In this document: piece by piece, positions 8,495 to 16,979 of the stretch | How the letters are laid out: every line of letters starts with the position of its first letter | Position numbering within the stretch: the stretch's first letter is position 1 | Assembly: GCA_023443095.1 (NCBI GenBank) | Contig: JAEZVV010000090.1 | Span: 11,086 to 75,085, forward strand | Origin: Pseudomonadota bacterium | GTDB taxonomy: Bacteria > Pseudomonadota > Gammaproteobacteria > Burkholderiales > Burkholderiaceae_F | Reading direction: 5' to 3' | Length of the DNA stretch: 64,000 nucleotides | Made by a program: the position numbers and the translations under genes | Notes under the pieces: generated by a model | Told to the model about the DNA's origin: nothing | Seen by the model: only the letters and a program-made list of their open reading frames with translations | Databases searched by the model: none

Positions 8495-9010
8495 CTAGAA
8501 CGTGGCTTGATTGAGTACGCGGACAACTTCGTCGATCGGTACCGTTCGTTCGAGGCATTCCAGGCCTTCGGCGCGCTGCTTGAGCGCGGCGGCCTGCGCG
8601 TCGAGCTGGGCCTGCTCGCGCTGCAAGGCGTCGCGCGCCGCTCCGGTGGCCGAGGCCAGCTGCGCTGAGACTTTCTGGCGCTCGAGGTCGGTGACGCGCA
8701 GCTGCGACTGCGCCTTGGCCGCCAGCGAACTCGCGCTCGCCACATTGGCTTCCAGCGTGGATTTCTGCTGCTCGAAGGCGGCGCGCATGGCCACCGCCTT
8801 CTGCTCGTAGTCGCTGGCAAGACTCGCCAGCTGGGTCGCCAGCGCCTGCTTCGTGGTGTCGAGATCCTTCTGCGCCACCTCGCCGGCGGCGCGCACCGAC
8901 GCCAGTTCGGCGCGCAGCTTGTCGAGGTTGCCCGAGCCCCACTTGTAGCCGATCCACAGCCCGATCAAGAGCACCACGCCGGCCACCACCCCGTAGATGA
9001 TCCGCAACAT
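8495..9010 (-). CDS. Membrane-anchored coiled-coil protein (i-spanin-like, Rz-type)
   Basis: A 171-residue protein. The N-terminal membrane helix (IIYGVVAGVVLLIGLWIGYKWG) is followed by a long periplasmic coiled coil, residues about 30-145, rich in Ala/Gln/Glu/Lys heptads, then a short C-terminal segment with one cysteine (GLECLERTVPIDEVVRVL). Topology and gene order match an Rz inner-membrane spanin upstream of its Rz1 lipoprotein. An alternative is a host envelope-spanning pair of similar design. The high Ala content makes family assignment uncertain. Confidence 0.6.
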   Translation of the reverse strand: MLRIIYGVVAGVVLLIGLWIGYKWGSGNLDKLRAELASVRAAGEVAQKDLDTTKQALATQLASLASDYEQKAVAMRAAFEQQKSTLEANVASASSLAAKAQSQLRVTDLERQKVSAQLASATGAARDALQREQAQLDAQAAALKQRAEGLECLERTVPIDEVVRVLNQATF

Positions 9011-9108
9011 CGCCCTCTCCTGCCCTGGCCACCGGCCCGGGCCCGAATCCAGTATCGATGAAGCGCGGCAGCGGGACGATCAGGCGCGCCCGAAGCGAGC
9101 GCGCTTGA

Positions 9109-10068
9109 TCAGGGCAGCGGCTGGATCGGCACCACGCTCTTGGGAGCGTCGCTGCGTAACCACTCGGGCTGGAGCGTGATGTGGTCGATGCCGAACTCCT
9201 TGTGCAGGAGGCGGCGCGCGTTGTGCAGCACCACCGGCCAGTGTTCGATGTCGTCGACCAACACGTGCGCCGACACCGCGCCCCGCCCCGGCACCATGCA
9301 CCAGACGTGCAAGTCGTGCACCGACACGATGCCCGGCACCGCGGCCAGCGCGCGGCCGACCTTGGTGTAGTCGACGCCCTCGGGCACGCCGTCGAGCAGA
9401 ACCTGGGTGGTCTCGCGCAGCACGCCGATGGTCGAACGCAGGATCAGGCCGCCCACCAGCATCGAGAGCAGGGGGTCGATGATGGTCGGCCCGCCGTAAT
9501 AGATGATCACGCCGGCCGCGATCGCCGCCACCGAGCCCAGCAGGTCACCCATCACGTGGATCAGGGCGGCGCGGGTATTGACGTTGCCCTGCTCGCGCGA
9601 CAGCGTCCAGGCGACGATCACGTTGATCGCCAGCCCGACCCCCGCCACCGCGAACACCATGCCGCCGCGTACCGCTTCCGGCTGCAGGATCCGCCCCACC
9701 CCTTCGATGAAGAGCCAGGCCACCACCGCCAGCATCGCGATCGCATTGACGAAGGCGGCGATCACCTCGGTCCGCGCCAGGCCGAAGGAATGGCGCTCGG
9801 ACACCGGCCGGCGGGCGATCCAGTTGGCGGCCAGCGCAAACACCAGGGCTGCCGAGTCGGTCGCCATATGGCCCGCATCGGCCAGCAGCGCGAGCGAGTT
9901 GGCCCACAGGCCGCCGAACAGTTCGACCAGCGCGTAACCGCCGGTGAGGATCACGGCAATCAGCAGGGCGCGCGAACCCGAGGGACTCGACTGATGGGTG
10001 TAATGACTGTCGCCGTGGTCGTGCGCCCCGAGGGCTTGCGCGCCATGATGGTGATGATGGCTGCCCAC
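9109..10068 (-). CDS. Cation diffusion facilitator metal exporter (CzcD/ZitB type)
   Basis: A 319-residue CDF exporter, probably Zn/Co/Cd out of the cytoplasm in exchange for protons. Six membrane helices are visible. The metal site residues are HMATDS in TM2 (LLADAGHMATDSAAL) and HVMGDLLGS in TM5. The C-terminal cytosolic domain (VHDLHVWCMVPG) is the dimerising metal sensor. The start is GTG 10068 with AGGAGG six bases upstream. The N-terminus is strikingly His-rich (MGSHHHHHG..., HDHGDSHYTHQ), a likely metal-gathering tail. Confidence 0.93.
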   Translation of the reverse strand: MGSHHHHHGAQALGAHDHGDSHYTHQSSPSGSRALLIAVILTGGYALVELFGGLWANSLALLADAGHMATDSAALVFALAANWIARRPVSERHSFGLARTEVIAAFVNAIAMLAVVAWLFIEGVGRILQPEAVRGGMVFAVAGVGLAINVIVAWTLSREQGNVNTRAALIHVMGDLLGSVAAIAAGVIIYYGGPTIIDPLLSMLVGGLILRSTIGVLRETTQVLLDGVPEGVDYTKVGRALAAVPGIVSVHDLHVWCMVPGRGAVSAHVLVDDIEHWPVVLHNARRLLHKEFGIDHITLQPEWLRSDAPKSVVPIQPLP

Positions 10069-10097
10069 AGGACGCCTCCTTGCTCAACTGAACCGAA

Positions 10098-10739
10098 TTA
10101 CAGATGCGACAGGTGCACGTGGCAGCCCGTCTTCAGGCGGACTTCCTCGGCGCTCACGCCCGCCGCCAGTTCGACCGCCATCAGGCCGTCGCGGGTGACA
10201 TCGAACACACCCAAGTCCGAGATGATACGGTCGACCACCCCGACACCGGTCAAGGGCAGGGTGCAATTCTGCAATATCTTGTGTTCTCCGCTCTTGGCGC
10301 AGTGCTCCATCAGGACCACCACGCGCGCGACGCCGGCCACCAGGTCCATCGCCCCGCCCATGCCCTTGACGAGTTTGCCGGGGATCATCCAATTGGCCAG
10401 GTCGCCTCGTTCTGATACTTGCATCGCCCCCAGGATCGCCAGGTTGACGTGGCCGCCGCGGATCATCGCAAACGAATCCGCGCTCGAGAAAAAGCTCGAA
10501 CCCGGCAGCGCCGTCACCAGTTGCTTGCCGGCGTTGATCAGGTCGGGGTCGACCTCGGCTTCGGTCGGGAAGGGGCCTATGCCCAGCAGGCCGTTTTCCG
10601 ACTGCAGCATCACGTCGATGCCGGCCGGGATGAAGTTGGCCACCAGGGTCGGCAGGCCTATGCCCAGGTTCACGTAGAAACCGTCGCGCAGTTCGGTGGC
10701 GGCGCGCTGCGCCATTGCTTCTCGAGTCCAGGCCATCAT
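10098..10739 (-). CDS. scoB: 3-oxoacid CoA-transferase, subunit B
   Basis: A 213-residue beta subunit of a family I CoA-transferase. The catalytic glutamate lies in QSENGLLGIGPF, and NLGIGLPTLVANF is the oxyanion-hole type N-terminus. Together with the alpha subunit it moves CoA from succinyl-CoA to acetoacetate or another 3-oxoacid, giving acyl-CoA for thiolysis. The ATG overlaps the scoA stop as ATGA. Exact substrate cannot be read from the sequence; sco, ato and pca homologues are all close. Confidence 0.92.
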   Translation of the reverse strand: MMAWTREAMAQRAATELRDGFYVNLGIGLPTLVANFIPAGIDVMLQSENGLLGIGPFPTEAEVDPDLINAGKQLVTALPGSSFFSSADSFAMIRGGHVNLAILGAMQVSERGDLANWMIPGKLVKGMGGAMDLVAGVARVVVLMEHCAKSGEHKILQNCTLPLTGVGVVDRIISDLGVFDVTRDGLMAVELAAGVSAEEVRLKTGCHVHLSHL

Positions 10740-11434
10740 TGGCTCCGCACGGTGCGTTGTTCGATCCGCTTCTCGGGGCTGGCATTGAGCACCAGCCGCT
10801 GCACGAAGATGCCCGGGGTGTGGACCTGGTCCGGATCGATCGCGCCGTTTTCGACGATCAACTCGACTTCGGCCACCGTCACCCGGCCGCACATCGCCGC
10901 CATCGGGTTGAAGTTGCGGGCGGTCTTGCGGAACACGAGGTTGCCCTGGCGGTCGGCCTTCCAGGCCTTGACCAGCGCCACGTCGGCACGGATGCCGCGC
11001 TCCATCACGTAGTCGACGCCGTCGAACTGGCGCACCTCCTTGCCTTCGGCGACCACCGTGCCAACCCCGGTCTTGGTGAAGAACGCGGGAATCCCGGCGC
11101 CGCCGGCGCGCATGCGCTCGGCCAGAGTGCCCTGCGGCGTGAACTCGAGCTCGAGCTCGCCCGCCAGGTACTGGCGCTCGAACTCCTTGTTTTCGCCCAC
11201 GTAGGAAGAAACCATCTTGCGGATCTGGCGCGTCGCCAGCAGCAGCCCCAGGCCGAAGCCATCGACCCCGGCGTTGTTGCTCACGCAGGTCAGGCCCTTG
11301 ACGCCGGAATCGCGCAGCGCCGCGATCAGGGCCTCCGGGATCCCGCACAGGCCGAAACCGCCCACCGCTATCGTCTGGCCGTCTGCTACCACGCCGGCGA
11401 GCGCGGCAGCGGCCGACGGATACAGCTTGTTCAT
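10736..11434 (-). CDS. scoA: 3-oxoacid CoA-transferase, subunit A
   Basis: A 232-residue alpha subunit, partner of scoB. The CoA-binding Gly-rich region is visible (VGGFGLCGIPEALIAALR), as is the family stretch GAGIPAFFTKTGVGT. I start at ATG 11434 (MNKLYP) because AGGA sits seven bases upstream; an earlier ATG five codons up lies before the ribosome site. It precedes scoB with a four-base overlap. Confidence 0.93.
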   Translation of the reverse strand: MNKLYPSAAAALAGVVADGQTIAVGGFGLCGIPEALIAALRDSGVKGLTCVSNNAGVDGFGLGLLLATRQIRKMVSSYVGENKEFERQYLAGELELEFTPQGTLAERMRAGGAGIPAFFTKTGVGTVVAEGKEVRQFDGVDYVMERGIRADVALVKAWKADRQGNLVFRKTARNFNPMAAMCGRVTVAEVELIVENGAIDPDQVHTPGIFVQRLVLNASPEKRIEQRTVRSQ

Positions 11435-11468
11435 CGGGTTTTCCTCCAATGGCTAGACATCAGGGATT

Positions 11469-11861
11469 CTACGAAAGCGCCTGCCTCACGACCGCCGGCC
11501 ACGGCGCCGACCGCTGGGCCTGGTAGTCGAACCACACCACCACGCTGCGCCCGGTGGCGTAGACCACGCCGGGCTCGTCGCTGCGTTCGATCGAAAGCTG
11601 CATCTCCACGCTGCTGCGCCCAAGCCTGACCACTTCCTGTCTCACCCGCGCGCTGCCCGGGTAGACCATCGCCCGCACGAAGTCGCACGACACATGGGCC
11701 AGGATCGGCGCTTCGCCGCCGAGTTCGGTGGCAAAGCCGAACTGGCTGAACCACTGGATCCGCGCTTCCTCGAAGAGGCGGAAATACACGACGTTGTTGA
11801 GATGCCCCAGAGCATCCATGTCGCCCCAGCGCAGGGGAATCTCGCAAGTGAAAGTTTTCAT
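11469..11861 (-). CDS. Acyl-CoA thioesterase, 4HBT hot-dog family
   Basis: A 130-residue hot-dog thioesterase of the 4-hydroxybenzoyl-CoA/YbgC type. The active-site loop is RWGDMDALGHLNNVVYFR, with the catalytic Asp in WGDMDALGH. It hydrolyses an acyl-CoA; the substrate is unknown. It lies 34 bases before scoA on the same strand, so it probably takes part in the same acyl-CoA pathway. Start ATG 11861 gives the normal family N-terminus. Confidence 0.9.
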   Translation of the reverse strand: MKTFTCEIPLRWGDMDALGHLNNVVYFRLFEEARIQWFSQFGFATELGGEAPILAHVSCDFVRAMVYPGSARVRQEVVRLGRSSVEMQLSIERSDEPGVVYATGRSVVVWFDYQAQRSAPWPAVVRQALS

Positions 11862-11889
11862 GTCGGTTCTGAATCGGAAGTCAAAAGAA

Positions 11890-11909
11890 AGCCGCCGGCA
11901 GCGGCGGCT
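11890..11909 (-). terminator. Hairpin with T-rich tail between SDR and thioesterase genes
   Basis: Stem AGCCGCC / GGCGGCT (11890-11896 / 11903-11909) with a six-base loop. On the minus strand it is followed by TTTCTTTTG. It lies between the SDR stop (11930) and the thioesterase ATG (11861), so it probably ends or attenuates the SDR transcript. Confidence 0.55.
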
Positions 11910-11929
11910 CGTTGCTTGGCAAGGCGGGC

Positions 11930-12700
11930 CTACATCACCGACAAACCGTCGTCGGCGGCGACAATCGCGCCGTTGATGAACTCGCTTTCGCCCGCGACCA
12001 GCAAAAGAAGCAGGCCGTCGAGGTCGGCCGCGTCGCCGATACGCCGGCGCGGCAGCATCTGGATCAGCTTGCGGCCGGCCTCGGTGTCCCAGTGCTCGTC
12101 GTTGATCTCGGTGCGGATGTAGCCCGGGCAGATCGCGTTGACGTTGATGCCGTAGCGCCCCCATTCGAGCGCCTGGGCACGGGTCATCTGCACCACCGCC
12201 GCCTTGCTCATGCAATAGAGGCCGATCTGCGGCAGCACCCGCAGCCCCGCCACCGACGCGATGTTAACGATGCGACCGCGGAACTCCGGGCGCGACTTCA
12301 CGTGCAGCAACATGCGCGCCGCCACCGCCTGCGCCACGAAGAAGGCGCCGCGGACATTGGTGCCGAAGACGCGATCGAAATCGGCCCGGGTGACGTCGGT
12401 GAGCTTGCCCTGGGTCGAAATGCCGGCGTTGTTGACCAAGATGTCGATCGGCCCGCAGGCCGTCTCGACGTGTTCGACCGCGCCGCGGATCGCGTCGACA
12501 TCGTCGACATCGATCTGGACGATGTGCGCCTGCCCGCCGGCGGCCTCGATCTCGGCGCGCAGCTCCTTGAGCCGCTCGAGACGGCGGGCGGCCAGAGCCA
12601 CGGTGGCGCCGTTGGCGGCCAGCACGCGGGCAAACTGCGCCCCCAGGCCGCTGCTCGCGCCGGTAACCAGTGCGACTTTCTCTTTCAGATTGGTCTGCAT
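11930..12700 (-). CDS. Short-chain dehydrogenase/reductase
   Basis: A 256-residue classical SDR. The NAD(P)-binding TGASSGLGAQFAR, the NNAG motif (ILVNNAGIS), the catalytic serine in IVNIASVAG and the YCMSK catalytic Tyr-Lys are all present. Arg residues after the Gly motif (AARRLERLKE) suggest NADP preference. Substrate is unknown; 3-hydroxyacyl-CoA or an alcohol is plausible from the neighbouring acyl-CoA genes. It is divergent from ETF-QO. Confidence 0.9.
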   Translation of the reverse strand: MQTNLKEKVALVTGASSGLGAQFARVLAANGATVALAARRLERLKELRAEIEAAGGQAHIVQIDVDDVDAIRGAVEHVETACGPIDILVNNAGISTQGKLTDVTRADFDRVFGTNVRGAFFVAQAVAARMLLHVKSRPEFRGRIVNIASVAGLRVLPQIGLYCMSKAAVVQMTRAQALEWGRYGINVNAICPGYIRTEINDEHWDTEAGRKLIQMLPRRRIGDAADLDGLLLLLVAGESEFINGAIVAADDGLSVM

Positions 12701-12812
12701 CGACCCGACCTCCTTGTGCCGACCGATCTTCGCATACTGGAAATCCCCGAGTCGATTGCAGTCTCTAATCGACCCACGGACAATCCACCGGACAAACCCT
12801 CAAGAGGAAAGA

Positions 12813-14465
12813 ATGCAAGACCTCCAGCGCGAAGCAATGGAATACGACGTGGTCATCGTCGGCGGCGGCCCGGCGGGCCTGGCGGCCGCGATCCGCCTCA
12901 AACAGAAGGCGGCCGAGGCCGGCGGCGAGATCAGCGTCTGCGTGCTGGAGAAAGGCTCGGAGATCGGCGCCCACATCCTGTCGGGCGCGGTGATGGACCC
13001 GATCGCGCTCACCGAGCTTTTCCCCGACTGGAAGGACCGCGGGGCCCCGCTCAACACCCCGGTCACCGAGGACCGCTTCCTCTTCCTCAAGGAAGGCGGC
13101 GCCTCGCGTATGCCCAACGCCCTCCTGCCCGGCGCCTTGCACAACGATGGCTGCTACATCGTCAGCCTCGGCAACGTGGTGCGCTGGCTGGGCCAGCAGG
13201 CCGAAGCCCTGGGCGTCGACCTCTTCCCCGGTTTTGCCGCGGCCGATATCCTCTACGACGAACAAGGCGCCGTGCGCGGCGTGGCCACGGGCAACCTCGG
13301 CGTCGGCAAGGACGGCCAGCCGACCGGCAACTTCCAGCCTGGCATGGAACTGCTGGGCAAATACACCGTGTTCGCCGAAGGCGCTCGCGGCCACCTCGGC
13401 AAGCAGCTGGTCGCCCAGTATCAGCTGGACGAAGGGCGCGACCCTCAGACCTGGGGCATAGGCATCAAGGAGCTGTGGGAGATCGACCCTGCCCGCCACC
13501 AGCCCGGCCTGGTCGTGCACAGCGCCGGTTGGCCGCTCGACAATAGCACCTACGGCGGCGGCTTCGTCTACCACCTCGAGAACAACCAGGTCGCGATCGG
13601 CCTGGTGGTCGGCCTGGGTTATACCAACCCCTACCTCGAGCCCTTCGAGGAGTTCCAGCGTTACAAGTCGCACCCGGCGATCCGCGGCTTCCTCGAAGGC
13701 GGAAAACGCATCTCCTACGGCGCGCGGGCGATCAACGCCAGCGGCCTGCAAAGCCTGCCAAAGCTCGCCTTCCCGGGCGGCGCCCTGGTCGGCTGCGACG
13801 CCGGCTTTCTCAACGCGCCGCGCATCAAGGGTTCACACGCCGCGATCAAGAGCGGAATGCTGGCGGCCGACGCCATCGCCGCGGCGCTCGCCGCCGGTCG
13901 CGCCCACGACGAAGTGGCCGAATACCCCGCCGCCTTCGAGGCGAGCTGGCTGCACGACGAGCTGCACCGCGCGCGCAACTTCAAGCCCTGGCTCGACAAG
14001 GGGCTGATGCTGGGCGGGCTGATGTTCGGCATCGACCAGATTGTCTTCGGCGGCAAGGCGCCCTGGACCCTGCATCGCAAGCAGGCCGACTTCGAAAAAC
14101 TCAAGCCCGCGGCCGAATGCGCGCCGATCGACTACCCCAAGCCCGACGGCAAGATCACGTTCGACAAGCTCTCGTCGGTCTTCCTCTCGGCCACCAACCA
14201 CGAGGAAAACCAGCCGGTCCACCTCACGCTCAAGAACGCCGCGGTGCCGGTCACGGTCAACCTGGCCCGCTACGCCGGGCCCGAGGCGCGTTATTGCCCA
14301 GCCGGAGTCTACGAGTTCGTCAGGAACGACGACGGCACCGAGCGTCTGCAGATCAACGCCCAGAACTGCGTGCATTGCAAGACCTGCGACATCAAGGACC
14401 CGACCCAGAACATCGTGTGGGTAGTGCCCGAAGGTGGCGGCGGGCCGAACTACCCGAACATGTAA
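12813..14465 (+). CDS. Electron transfer flavoprotein-ubiquinone oxidoreductase
   Basis: A 550-residue ETF-QO that passes electrons from ETF (fed by acyl-CoA dehydrogenases) to ubiquinone. The FAD-binding dinucleotide motif VVIVGGGPAGLAAAIRL is near residue 12. The C-terminal ferredoxin-like domain supplies the 4Fe-4S cysteines: one in RYCPAGVYEF, then CVHCKTCDIKDP. Start ATG 12813 has AAGAGGAAA upstream. It is monotopic at the inner membrane in known homologues. It links the local acyl-CoA genes to respiration. Confidence 0.96.
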   Translation: MQDLQREAMEYDVVIVGGGPAGLAAAIRLKQKAAEAGGEISVCVLEKGSEIGAHILSGAVMDPIALTELFPDWKDRGAPLNTPVTEDRFLFLKEGGASRMPNALLPGALHNDGCYIVSLGNVVRWLGQQAEALGVDLFPGFAAADILYDEQGAVRGVATGNLGVGKDGQPTGNFQPGMELLGKYTVFAEGARGHLGKQLVAQYQLDEGRDPQTWGIGIKELWEIDPARHQPGLVVHSAGWPLDNSTYGGGFVYHLENNQVAIGLVVGLGYTNPYLEPFEEFQRYKSHPAIRGFLEGGKRISYGARAINASGLQSLPKLAFPGGALVGCDAGFLNAPRIKGSHAAIKSGMLAADAIAAALAAGRAHDEVAEYPAAFEASWLHDELHRARNFKPWLDKGLMLGGLMFGIDQIVFGGKAPWTLHRKQADFEKLKPAAECAPIDYPKPDGKITFDKLSSVFLSATNHEENQPVHLTLKNAAVPVTVNLARYAGPEARYCPAGVYEFVRNDDGTERLQINAQNCVHCKTCDIKDPTQNIVWVVPEGGGGPNYPNM

Positions 14466-14478
14466 TCGGCCGCGAATG

Positions 14479-14517
14479 AACAAAGGGCCGCATCCCCCAA
14501 GGATGCGGCCCTTTGTT
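14479..14517. terminator. Bidirectional intrinsic terminator between ETF-QO and argG
   Basis: A perfect 17-bp inverted repeat, 14479-14495 / 14501-14517, around a five-base loop. It is GC-rich in the core and flanked by A and T runs (AACAAAGGG ... CCCTTTGTTTTG). It lies between the convergent stops of ETF-QO (14465) and argG (14535) and can end transcription from both sides. Confidence 0.9.
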
Positions 14518-14534
14518 TTGAAGCTGCTACCGGC

Positions 14535-15869
14535 TTATTCGGCCTTGGGCGGCGGCAGCGGCAGCGCCGAATCGGGCCCCGCCGACAGCAGGCCGACCTT
14601 GGCGTAGGTGGCGAGCTTGTCGCGCGTGTCGACGATGTCGAGGTTGCGCATGGTCAGCTGGCCGATGCGGTCGGCCGGCGTAAACGCGCCTTCGACCTTT
14701 TCCATGCTCAGGCGCTCGGGCTTGTAGGTGAGGTTGGGCGAACGGGTGTCGAGCAGCGAATAGTCGTTGCCGCGGCGCAGCTCGATCGCCACTTCGCCCG
14801 TGACCGCGCGCGCCACCCAGCGCTGCGCCGATTCGCGCAGCATGATCGCCTGCGGGTCGAACCAGCGGCCCTGGTAGAGCAGGCGCCCCAGGCGGCGGCC
14901 GCCGTCGCGGTACTGCTCGATCGTGTCTTCGTTGTGGATGCCGGTGATCAGGCGCTCGTAGGCGATGAAAAGCAGGGCCAGGCCCGGGGCCTCGTAGATG
15001 CCGCGGCTCTTGGCCTCGATGATGCGGTTCTCGATCTGGTCGCTCATGCCCAGACCGTGGCGGCCGCCGATGCGGTTGGCTTCCAGCATCAGCTCGACCA
15101 GGTCGGTGTATTCGACGCCGTTGATGGCGACCGGGCGGCCTTCCTCGAAGCGAACCGTGACTTCCTCGCGCTTGACCTCGACCTCGTCGCGCCAGAAGGC
15201 CACGCCCATGATCGGCTGGACGATTTTCATGCCGGCGTTGAGGAACTCCAGGTCCTTCGCCTCGTGAGTGGCGCCCAGCATGTTCGAGTCGGTCGAATAC
15301 GCCTTCTCGGCCGACATCTTGTAAGCAAAACCCGAGGCCTGCATGAAAGCCGACATCTCCGCGCGGCCGCCGAGTTCGTCGATGAAGGCCTGGTCGAGCC
15401 AGGGCTTGTAGATCTTCAGTTCCGGGTTGGCGAGCAGGCCGTAGCGGTAGAAGCGCTCGATGTCGTTGCCCTTGAAGGTCGAACCGTCGCCCCAGATGTT
15501 GACCTCGTCCTCGCGCATCGCGGTCACCAGCATGGTGCCCGTCACCGCGCGGCCGATCGGCGTGGTGTTGAAGTAGGTCAGGCCGCCGGTGCTGATGTGA
15601 AAGGCGCCGCACTGCAGGGCGGCGATGCCTTCGGCCACCAGCTGCTGGCGGCAGTCGATCAGGCGCGCCTCTTCCGCGCCGTAGAGCTTCGCCTTGCGCG
15701 GAATCTCTTCGTAATCGGCTTCGTCGGGTTGGCCGAGATTGGCCGTGTAGGCGTAGGGGACCGCGCCCTTTTGGCGCATCCAGTGCAGGGCCGCGCTGGT
15801 GTCGAGGCCGCCGGAAAAGGCGATGCCGACCTTCTGGCCGACAGGAAGGGTCTGGAGGATGGTTGCCAT
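14535..15869 (-). CDS. argG: Argininosuccinate synthase
   Basis: A 444-residue enzyme joining citrulline and aspartate with ATP in arginine synthesis. The ATP-pyrophosphatase P-loop IAFSGGLDTSAALHWM is at residues 16-30. The length and NTTPIGRAVTGT are of the longer E. coli-type subclass rather than the 400-residue type. It is monocistronic as far as seen: a terminator downstream, and an unrelated island upstream whose last ORF ends 56 bases before the argG ATG. Confidence 0.97.
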   Translation of the reverse strand: MATILQTLPVGQKVGIAFSGGLDTSAALHWMRQKGAVPYAYTANLGQPDEADYEEIPRKAKLYGAEEARLIDCRQQLVAEGIAALQCGAFHISTGGLTYFNTTPIGRAVTGTMLVTAMREDEVNIWGDGSTFKGNDIERFYRYGLLANPELKIYKPWLDQAFIDELGGRAEMSAFMQASGFAYKMSAEKAYSTDSNMLGATHEAKDLEFLNAGMKIVQPIMGVAFWRDEVEVKREEVTVRFEEGRPVAINGVEYTDLVELMLEANRIGGRHGLGMSDQIENRIIEAKSRGIYEAPGLALLFIAYERLITGIHNEDTIEQYRDGGRRLGRLLYQGRWFDPQAIMLRESAQRWVARAVTGEVAIELRRGNDYSLLDTRSPNLTYKPERLSMEKVEGAFTPADRIGQLTMRNLDIVDTRDKLATYAKVGLLSAGPDSALPLPPPKAE

Positions 15870-15925
15870 GATCGATAAGGAACGGTTTGCCTAAGGTCGG
15901 CGGCTTTGCGCCGCAACAGACCCGA

Positions 15926-16162
15926 TTATCGACGCATTCTGCCAGCCGGCGCGGCCGCGGGCTCTGATTTCGCCCCAAGACTTGCCCAAGCTCGCGTCGG
16001 TCCGCCGCGGCGGACGAGCGATTTCCCGCAATTCCGCTCCGGGAACACGGCCAGGCGAAGGCCGCTGCCATGCGGTGTGGGCGCTGTCCCGACAGAAAGG
16101 GCGAAGTCCCACCCTTCGTAGTTACCCATCGCCAGCAGAGCCTTGCCGGCGTACTCACTCAT
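15926..16162 (-). CDS. Truncated island ORF, possible remnant of a third family-X gene
   Basis: A 78-residue ORF whose ATG (16162-16160) overlaps the stop of the membrane gene as ATGA, the same junction seen between the upstream copies. It begins MSEYAGKALLAMGNYEGWDFA, comparable to MSNY at the start of the second X copy. The second half (SLVRRGGPTRAWASLGAK...) is Arg/Ala-rich and does not resemble family X. It looks like a start joined to unrelated DNA next to the argG promoter. Coding is plausible for the first 40 residues only. Confidence 0.4.
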   Translation of the reverse strand: MSEYAGKALLAMGNYEGWDFALSVGTAPTPHGSGLRLAVFPERNCGKSLVRRGGPTRAWASLGAKSEPAAAPAGRMRR

Positions 16163-16833
16163 GTCTTGTTCTTATTGAGAATCGCATCGATGGAAAGGCA
16201 CAGTGCGCTTGGAGCGGCACCTAGGCTGAGACCGCAGACCCACGCAAGCAGCATGGACATCACGCCAAGGCCCAAGCGACTGGATGTGGTGAGGCCATCC
16301 GCGATGCTCGGGTCACCGGGCATCCCCACGAAAACTGCCATGCTGAGAACTGCGAGCACCGGCCCGCCGACCCCAAGCCCGAGAAGCTGGACCGGCGTTA
16401 GGGGCCGCAACACTCGGAGGCGCATACGCGCTACGCGGTAATTCACAAAGAGGGATGTGACGAAAAAGTGCAGCGCCACCACGAGGAAGGCTGCAATCAT
16501 GGTGAGGTAAACCGTCAGCGCGACCTGCGGATACGTCGTCGCATTCGCTGTTGCTTGGAGAGCGGGGTAGCGCGCGGCGACGGGTTCGACAATCGCAGCA
16601 AGCGCTGAAAATCGCGTGAGTGCATCCGACGGCAGCACAATCGCGGCCACGAGGGGAAGTGCCGACGCGATCACGACGTGCGGCGCTAGTGAACCCTGCC
16701 AAGAGAAGGCGGGGATTGGCGGCGGTAGGTCAGCGCGGGTCCAGTCCTTCGTGTACACCACGTCCATGCCGGCAACCCGCTCCCTGCCATGCCCCTTCTT
16801 TGTCGAATCCTGGTCATCCCCGAATCGGCGCAT
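16159..16833 (-). CDS. Four-helix membrane protein, island paralogue M2
   Basis: An unrecognised 224-residue membrane protein. After a charged N-terminal 50 residues, four hydrophobic helices are seen: APHVVIASALPLVAAIVL, VYLTMIAAFLVVALHFFV, GVGGPVLAVLSMAVFVG and GVMSMLLAWVCGLSLGA. It matches the frameshifted M1 product at 17455-18032 in helix order and in DALTRFSAL versus DVLTRYASL. I start at ATG 16833 (GGGAAGG seven bases upstream); an internal ATG at 16767 is possible. Its stop overlaps the next ORF as ATGA. Codon use and GC are lower than in neighbours. Function unknown. Confidence 0.75.
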   Translation of the reverse strand: MRRFGDDQDSTKKGHGRERVAGMDVVYTKDWTRADLPPPIPAFSWQGSLAPHVVIASALPLVAAIVLPSDALTRFSALAAIVEPVAARYPALQATANATTYPQVALTVYLTMIAAFLVVALHFFVTSLFVNYRVARMRLRVLRPLTPVQLLGLGVGGPVLAVLSMAVFVGMPGDPSIADGLTTSSRLGLGVMSMLLAWVCGLSLGAAPSALCLSIDAILNKNKT

Positions 16834-16958
16834 CACCGCGCCTTCCCTGCCCCGCTGCCGGGGCGAGCTTGGCTTAACCGATTGCCGCCCAACCAACTCT
16901 CGCGATAGGCCATCGCGAAGAGCGCAGCAAAGACGGGGGCGACAGTGATTTCAGGCAT
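16833..16958 (-). CDS. Possible 41-aa small ORF upstream of M2
   Basis: The reading frame runs ATG 16958 to TGA, whose last base is the first base of the M2 ATG (TGATG). GAGGA lies just upstream of the start. The first half (MPEITVAPVFAALFAMAYRE) is hydrophobic and the end is low-complexity. It fills the X2-M2 gap in the position that the 57-aa ORF holds before M1. It may be a real small protein or just a translational-coupling leader. Confidence 0.35.
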   Translation of the reverse strand: MPEITVAPVFAALFAMAYRESWLGGNRLSQARPGSGAGKAR

Positions 16959-16979
16959 ATGTCCTCGACATTGTCCGGT

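Noticed and set aside
8015..9108. Possible prophage remnant around the spanin-like pair
   Set aside because: No integrase, holin, endolysin, tail or att-like repeats are visible and both flanks are core genes; only the two-gene pair is reported.
12261..12812. N-terminal extension of ETF-QO
   Set aside because: It runs antisense through the SDR gene; ATG 12813 has a good ribosome site and gives the expected FAD-motif position.
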